64,000 nucleotides of DNA from Symbiodinium microadriaticum. Lineage: Eukaryota; Sar; Dinophyceae; Suessiales; Symbiodiniaceae. Positions 57,679 to 64,000 of this stretch are shown here, one piece after another. Both the position numbers and the translations under genes were made by a program. The DNA lies in assembly GCA_001939145.1 (NCBI GenBank), contig LSRX01000678.1, forward strand, positions 312,963 through 376,962, read 5' to 3'. The notes below the pieces were generated by a model. The model had not been told where the DNA came from, made no database searches, and was given only the letters and a program-made list of their open reading frames with translations. How positions within the stretch are numbered: the first letter of the stretch is position 1; the number at the start of each line of letters is the position of its first letter.

Positions 57679-60600
57679 CTAGTGACAAACTCCTCAGGGT
57701 ACCTGTGATACACCTGATGCAACATGTCGTTGTCGCTTGATAGCTCCAGACGTACATGTTTGACAAGTAGTTCAAAAACTCAGGTCTTGGGCACTGCTCA
57801 TCAGAGACAGCTCGCTGGACAGCTTGTCAAGCAAGTTCTTGTCCAGCGACTGTCAAGCGAACGCTCGGAATGTCGCATGTTCGAGGGGATGCGACGTGCG
57901 GCGGCTGTTAGCAGGGCAGGGCTCAAGGGTGGGGCTGCCAACTCATAGTGCACGTGAGGGTGCCTTGGTGTTTGTCTCCCCCTGGCAGGCCACAGGCAAA
58001 GCGGTCCCGAGCCTGCGAGTCATCCCGAATCGATGGCTTGTCGCCAAGGACCTCAGCCCAGCTTATCGCTGAAAATCAACCAAGACCGAACAGAAGAGCA
58101 ATGACCAAGCACTCTGCCACTCTTTTTGTGGATTCGGGATTCGTCGATAGTAATCGCCAGTACACATAGCCTGCAAACAGCCGTGAAATCGTGGAATGTG
58201 CAACTCACATCGCCAGCAAGGAAGAGGGGTGCAGGTAGGTTTGCAGCCGGCCTCTGTCCCGAAGGTCATGGTTGGTGGACTCCTGCAGGGACCGCTTGTA
58301 CCCTGCACCAGCTTCCCTTCCTCATCTTTCGGCCGCCTATGCACCTGAAAACCAGTGACGCTACTCAGTTGAAGCCTCGCCTCGGTGGCACACTTCAGCA
58401 CCTTGGACACCATGTCCTGCGTAGACGAAGGCTTCCTGGGAGTGGAGTGCCGTGCTCTTCGACACTCTTGCTCTCGCACAATGCGCCGAGGGTCTGTAGA
58501 AAAAGCTTGACGATTGCCGTCAGAAGCTGGACTTGAACCTCAGCACAACAACTCGAATACAGAATACAGGCAGGAACCCCAACACTAGGTTTTTTGGGCT
58601 CGCACCGTGAGCGGTTCATCATGGAATGTATCCAGGAAAGATTCTAAGAGTTCATCGGCATTGTCGATCCTAACGCGAGCGGCTTCATGGTAACTCCAGG
58701 CAACGAACTCGGTGAATGCCTGCCGGCATACTCGCCGAGGATCCAGATCATGGAGGCCTGCAGGACCCCTACCACGAGTTTTGTCAACACGCACCCCGAA
58801 AGGAACAGAGCCCTCACTGTTGGCAGGAACAGCCCGATGACCGGCGGAGCAAGGATCGCTCCCCGCAGACGGTGAAGAGCGTACTTACGTCGACGGACAT
58901 GATTTCATCACCCGGAAATACCCGGACAGATGGATCTTGCCGATTAGCAGGTTGACCACCAGTACACATCTCGCCTGGATGCACCCGACGAGTCTTCGTC
59001 TCAACACCGGGACATTACCCGTATACTTTGCAGAATTCTGCAAATCGCCGCATTCCCCTCATTCCCGCTTGACACTCCTCTGCCGACCCGGGTTAAGCTG
59101 TTCTGGATGCTGCCCGAACACTTCTCGGGCAGTACTCGAGTTGGTCTTTCCGGACACTCCCCGAACACTGCACTGGGGCGCTTCTTGAGCTTTACTGGGC
59201 TTTTGACATACAGGGCAATATGCACACAGCCCCTTCTTCGACCCAACACTGCGAAATACTGCGAACATAGCCAGCATGTTCTCGAAACCCCGACGAACCA
59301 GCCCGACTTGCAGCCTGGACAAGCCAGGCACCGATCACTGGCTCGTCAGAGCATGGCCGGCGACTCTCAAAGCCGCACTGACTTAGCAGACAGGCTTGGG
59401 GTCGGCAGACGGTGAAGCAACGGCCCCTGGGCCAGTGCTGGGCCCCTCGCGGCCCTACAGCTAGATTTTGCTCCCACACCGTCCCACACCCACACCCGCC
59501 GTCAAACCGGCCTTGGCTTCCGGCTCATCTAAGACCTCCATGGACTCGCAGAGGGCAGACAAAACCTGCAGATGCTTCATGCTTGAGTGCAGAGCTTTAG
59601 GGTCTCCCGAACAGCCTGCTCATAGCGAGATGGATACTTTCGGAAGATGTCCTTCACGGAACTGTGAGGCTCCACACTGTATGGCATCGGCAAGGGCAAT
59701 GCATTGCAGTGTCCTTCACAACCACACATGCCTCTTGCACGACATAGTTGACCTCTCGCCATGGGCAGCTCCACGGAAAACACTCAATGACAAAGCTCTG
59801 GCAGCCACACCGAACCTTTGTCTCGATCAGCTCTAGCAACACGTTGATGGCACGCTCACATGCGCGCTCTAGCTTCACCTCGCGTGTGACACTGCTGTCT
59901 GAGGTGCGACAGCTCTTTGCAGACAGCCGAGCAGCTGCAACTCTACCGATCGATCGCACGGACTTCCGCACGAACTCAACATCCACACCTCAGGCGCCCG
60001 CAGGTGCGTGCGTGCTTGCAGAATGCAGTCGTAAAATGAGGCGATGGCCGGATGCATACTCTTTGAGCTCCAGAAGCACCTGCAACTTCCAAGGATTAGC
60101 AGCACGCTCTTCTCGCCTTACATCTTCGCGGCCACTGACCAACCCCGTGAGGTTCTGAGACATTATCTCACAGGAGCAGCTTGCCTGGTCGAAGTTCTTG
60201 TCGCTGACAAGCATGCACATTATGTCAACCTGCCCGTGCAATCGTCCAGCACTCTCAGGGTTTCGTGCAGACGAGCAACCTTCTCAAGTTTGACATAGAT
60301 GGGATCGTTGTACTTGCAAAAGAACATCTTCACCTCACCGATGCACCGCAGAAGCTTTCCCCTCCCTCATCGGGGGAAGCCAGATGCCAGCAAGCAACAT
60401 CCGATGCCAGAATGCCTGGGCGCTTCTGCACCTCAGCGAGTCTTTGTGCTTGCCAACACCACCGTGCACAGCCACAACACACGGGCAGCTGGCTATGACT
60501 CGGATGTTGCGCAGGGCCACATACTGAACCTCTCGAGTCAACACTGCTCGCACGGGAATATGGTTTTCTATCACTGATTCCTCCACCTGTCAGATATCGA

Positions 60601-63211
60601 AAGGAAACAGCGGCCAACTCCACTTTCAGTCCAAAGTTCATCACGTCTGAATCTGAAGTTTTATGTGGTGGGCACTCGACGTGCGCCGTCTCAAAACACA
60701 CCTAAGCCCTGAGCCACCTCTCTCCGAGCCTCTGATTCGCTGGAGAGGAGCGTGACCAGAGGAGGGTTCAGCTTCTTGGCAAGCAGACGCAGCACCTCTG
60801 GCGTCTGAGCTTACCAGTCTTGCGTGCTTGCGGGATTCTCTGGCCTCTGAATTCTCAATGTGTTCCATGCACCTGAGGATCACCTGCCATAAGACACTGC
60901 TTGAGCTCCACCAGATACAGAGTCCCACCTTGCCTATACAGGCCCCCTTACCATCTCCGTCTGCAAGCCTGCCTTGATGGCCGCGATAACCACAGCGGGG
61001 TTCGCATGGGAGAGCCTTGCGAGAAGCCACAGTAACCTGCACTTTGGACTGGGTGTTCTCGGTCCTGGCGGTGACCCTCTCCGTGATGGACTCGGAGTCG
61101 TTGGGCCCGGAGGGTTCTAGGATGAAGGCAGACTCTCACCGATCGCGTGCAGGTCAGCACTGAAAGCCAGGCCGTACGTTGCGATGGCGTCAAGGATGAA
61201 AACCTGCCGACCATCAACTCACCACCTCATTCCTTCAGGCCGTATGCAACTTGAGTGCCGCAACCTGGCCCCACTCATTGCACTCATTGAGGGCTGCCAG
61301 AAGCTTGTGGATGTTGCCCTGTCCACAAGACTGATCATTTCTAGTGGCTGCAGCAGGTTGACTAAACACGCGCACTTCACAAAAAATTACCCAAGCTTTC
61401 AAAGTCTTCCTTGCCTTGTCTAAATCCAGCAAATCCTTGCCGCAAGTCTGAGATATTTCTGCAAGCCCTGCGACAGCGTTGGCAACGACCTCGCTTCTGT
61501 CGCATTCTGCTGTTTTCAGGCGTGCGGAAGACCGTCGCAGATTCTCAGGAGTGGGCCATTGGATTTCCGTCTCCAAGAAGATCCTGTGCAAATGGAGACA
61601 GCAAGGCTCTACGGCAGGACAAGACCAAACGACCACGTCTGAGACTCAGGGAGAGCCGAGCCTTCAGGATCTCCACGAAGCCTTGGTCCTCCACCAACTC
61701 CGGATTGATGTCGTAAACCTGCACAAGAGGCAGCCTTGCAGGCTTCATTTTTGCACTACAGGGTCAAAAAACCTTTCCAGAGGGCCTTCGGAATACATAT
61801 CGCGGAGGTCTTACGGACATAAGGGTCCTGATCCTGACGCATCACGCAGAATCCAGATTGCTAGTTTCTCACGGAGTCTCACACTGCTCTCGGCCTGGCA
61901 ACATCTTCTCAGGGGCTCTAGCAAATACTCAGTGACCTGTCAACATGCATAAATGATGGCACGCCATGTCTCTGATACACATGTGACCTGGTCGAGCCGA
62001 ATGCAACCCATGGTCCGGACCTGGAAGAAAGTGCACGCCCATTGTGGCTGGTGCTTCAAATATGGAGTGAGCTTCGGGCAGCTAGAGAACGGATCAGAGG
62101 GTTTGGATCCGTCGCATCCTGCCAACATGCCCGACGACGCCACAGCAGGTGAGCAAAATCAATACATCGGTCGCCTTTCTGAAGGTGTTGATGGCAAGAA
62201 TGGCGAGCTCAGGCTGAGCCTCTCCAGCTAGTAGTATGCAACCCAACTGTGACCATCTGCAACGGGCTTCCCCATTCCCAGTTCTCTCTGGCACCTTCGC
62301 ATAGTTCATGACATACAAGTAGACCAGCTTCTTCAGCTCGATATTGTCTGTCCTCAGCGAAGGAGCAATACTAGCAGTCATCGTGAACTTCGAAGGTCTC
62401 GTGGTGTTTTGAGCATCCTGTTTTGCGGCCTCGCAACATCTAAGTCTCGCGATGCATTTCTTGTCCAATACTGCTCTGATCCATTCGAGTTTCACTTGGC
62501 CGCTTTTCCAGACTTTCTGCCTGCTATATAACATGCTGTATAATATCATGCTGCTGCGATGTCCCTGCTGCCAGGCACCCTGCTGGAGTTCCTCCAAGTG
62601 CCACGTAGCTGGGGCATGTGCAATGCAAAGGGCTGCTTTCGACAACTCAAAGCTAAGATGATCGTTCTCCATCCGTTGAACGTTCCGAATGCGCCGTGGA
62701 GTGCTCCGCAGGGCTTGAGAGGCTCGGAGAGGCTCGGAGGCTAAGCAGAGCAGATTTTGTGGCGATTTCTACTTGGTTTAGGGTTTAGGGTTTAGGGTTT
62801 AGGAGGGTTAAGGGTTCAGGGTTTAGTTGCCTCGCGCCAATCTTGGTGCACGCTGGTGTGCCGCTCGAGGCTTGGTTTGTTGAAATGACAGAAGTGAGCG
62901 CTCTATGTTGGTGGGGTTAGGGAGCTAAGCGTGTGACTGGATGCAGTTCACCACATCTGCAAAGAGGGCGGACACATCCTTGCCGACAGTCATGTTGGCA
63001 ATGACCTGTACAGACTGCATATGTCCACCACAAGGCTGCGGCTGCAACTTGCAGGCCTTTTTCACCGCATCTTTCTGCTTCTGCTTATCATTTGCATGGA
63101 GTTCTTCTTTGAGTTCCTGGCAACATCCAAAGCACAATAAGAAGAATTCCTTCGAGGTGAACACGGCACCTGAATCTCGCCGCGCTTTGTCGTTTGGAAG
63201 AACTTTCCGTC
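57679..63211 (-). CDS. Beta-adaptin (AP-1/AP-2 beta subunit), trunk domain
   Basis: Beta-adaptin is a large subunit of the AP-1/AP-2 clathrin adaptors at trans-Golgi or plasma membrane; its trunk is a solenoid of HEAT/ARM helices. Thirty-seven exons in unbroken phase encode about 585 residues of trunk. The order follows animal and plant beta1/beta2: [77 protein letters not shown]. The ATG at 63211 is in frame with exon 2. The 36 introns comprise 11 GT, 22 GC and 3 GA donors. The hinge and ear were not found downstream of 57679, so the 3' end is open. Confidence 0.97.
57679..63211 (-). other. Exon map of the beta-adaptin gene
   Basis: Exons in order: 63170-63211, 63057-63116, 62938-63005, 62295-62352, 62175-62219, 62080-62118, 61988-62020, 61895-61936, 61786-61833, 61662-61718, 61557-61583, 61415-61489, 61265-61318, 61173-61203, 61065-61116, 60973-61015, 60845-60883, 60718-60804, 60494-60529, 60399-60431, 60280-60333, 60185-60229, 60049-60079, 59936-59988, 59816-59878, 59714-59752, 59616-59651, 59512-59565, 58720-58757, 58606-58669, 58495-58538, 58381-58435, 58252-58282, 58121-58170, 58013-58051, 57793-57849, 57679-57713. 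Most introns are 40-110 bases. The two longest are 62353-62937 and 58758-59511. Boundaries were placed by protein similarity, AG acceptors and frame; a few could slide by the short repeats at the junctions. Confidence 0.85.
62775..62826 (+). repeat. Interstitial TTTAGGG telomere-type repeat
   Basis: Three to four exact TTTAGGG units followed by degenerate ones (AGGAGGG, TTAAGGG, TTCAGGG). TTTAGGG is the plant-type telomere unit also reported from dinoflagellates. It lies inside the 585-base third intron of beta-adaptin, far from a chromosome end in this assembly. Confidence 0.95.
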
Positions 63212-64000
63212 ATTCTGCTTCCTCCCGGCCGGCACATCTCGCGATAGGGAGGGGGTGGTCGAAGACTTTATGAGGCTCGAGCTGTCTCATTGCCACCATT
63301 GCAGAGCCTGCGACACGTGATCTCGCAAGTACCAGGTACTCGGTCCGCAGGCTTTGAGGTCACGACCCTTCCACTGCCGAGGGTAGCAAGCCCGCCTCTA
63401 CCCGGGAGGCGGGCCTCCGAGTACTGCACATGTGAATACGTGTGAAAGCTAACGAGACTACCGGGTGGATGTCGCCTGCACCACTCAAGCTGGCAGTCTC
63501 GGGAAATGGCCATGAGCTTACCAGAGCCAAACGGCAGATCAGCAGAACGACAGCCCTCGAAACAAATCGTGGCTTCGAATCACTGCGGCCATCGGCTAAA
63601 AGGAAAGAGCATGACAACCACCGGCGCCGTTTGGCTTGCAGAAAACTGCTTCTTGCAATTACCTTTGGCAAATGCAGTGAGATTCCTTGCAACCTGATGC
63701 TGCAAGAAGCTTCACTTCCAGCATTTCAGCTGGTTGCTTTGCTCTCTTTGGCCTTGCGTCAGGGGTCATAACGGGGCGATGAACGACACACTTGGCTTTG
63801 TAGACCTCGCAGCAGCCATACAGTGGAAAACCCTTCAGAAAACAGTCGCAAATACAAGCTCGGCGCTAACGGACGCGTTAGCCAAAACTAGCTAGCCTAA
63901 AAGTGCAGTAGCGCCCTTTCTGGTCGAAGCGCAATCGTGCGCCCGGCCAGGCGCTCCGCCACAAAATCGGTGCCGGGGCCGGGGTGCGCACTTCAGCGCC
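63212..64000. other. Upstream of beta-adaptin, no gene supported
   Basis: This should contain the 5' untranslated region and promoter of beta-adaptin. No element is recognisable. A GCAG directly before the ATG at 63211 could serve as a trans-splice acceptor. The last 170 bases are GC-rich with CTAGCTAGC-like palindromes. Confidence 0.4.

Noticed and set aside
60883..60973. GGCAGG pair as a target-site duplication at beta-adaptin intron 16
   Set aside because: The two copies are not spaced by the intron length, so they do not mirror the splice junctions.

Overview
The window reads as nuclear DNA of a dinoflagellate, most likely a Suessiales/Symbiodiniaceae-type alga; the lineage is an inference. 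Outside one AT-rich block the base composition is moderate. The genes are cut into many small exons by introns of mostly 50-110 bases. By hand I placed 67 introns that keep the reading frame of seven genes. About 38 start with GC, about 10 with GA and only about 19 with GT; all end in AG. Relaxed GC/GA donors together with TTTAGGG-type repeats are a known dinoflagellate combination. No rRNA, tRNA, CRISPR array or intact transposase was recognised.

Layout: (1) 1-11.0 kb, plus strand: a partial GRF-type zinc-finger exon, an unidentified multi-exon protein with an Ala/Lys linker, and a J-domain protein with C-terminal ubiquitin-interacting-like motifs. (2) 11.0-13.5 kb: nothing supported. (3) 13.5-20.46 kb: an AT-rich, non-coding block with a G-rich minisatellite, short tandem repeats, a TTAAG/CTTAA array that changes orientation, and an assembly gap of N. 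(4) 20.5-63.2 kb, minus strand: from right to left, beta-adaptin, an ankyrin-like relic, an RBR E3 ubiquitin ligase, a weak HAD-like candidate, a seven-exon secreted Cys-containing protein of unknown family, a Sec14/CRAL-TRIO protein, a second ankyrin-like relic, an unidentified helical protein, ER HSP70 (BiP, ending HDEL), an unidentified gene, ribosomal protein L12 and a weak membrane-protein candidate. (5) 63.2-64 kb: nothing supported.

All firmly identified genes left of the AT-rich block run rightwards and all firmly identified genes right of it run leftwards, so the block lies where two unidirectional gene arrays converge. By eye its strand composition also flips, G over C on the left and C over G on the right, near 18.7-19.25 kb. 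This fits a terminator or chromatin-domain boundary.

The genes do not form a pathway. BiP (ER folding), the J-domain/UIM protein (chaperone to ubiquitin hand-off) and the RBR ligase share a proteostasis theme; beta-adaptin and the Sec14-like protein belong to membrane traffic; L12 is translation. Exon coordinates are hand-derived; phase continuity along each gene is the main support.
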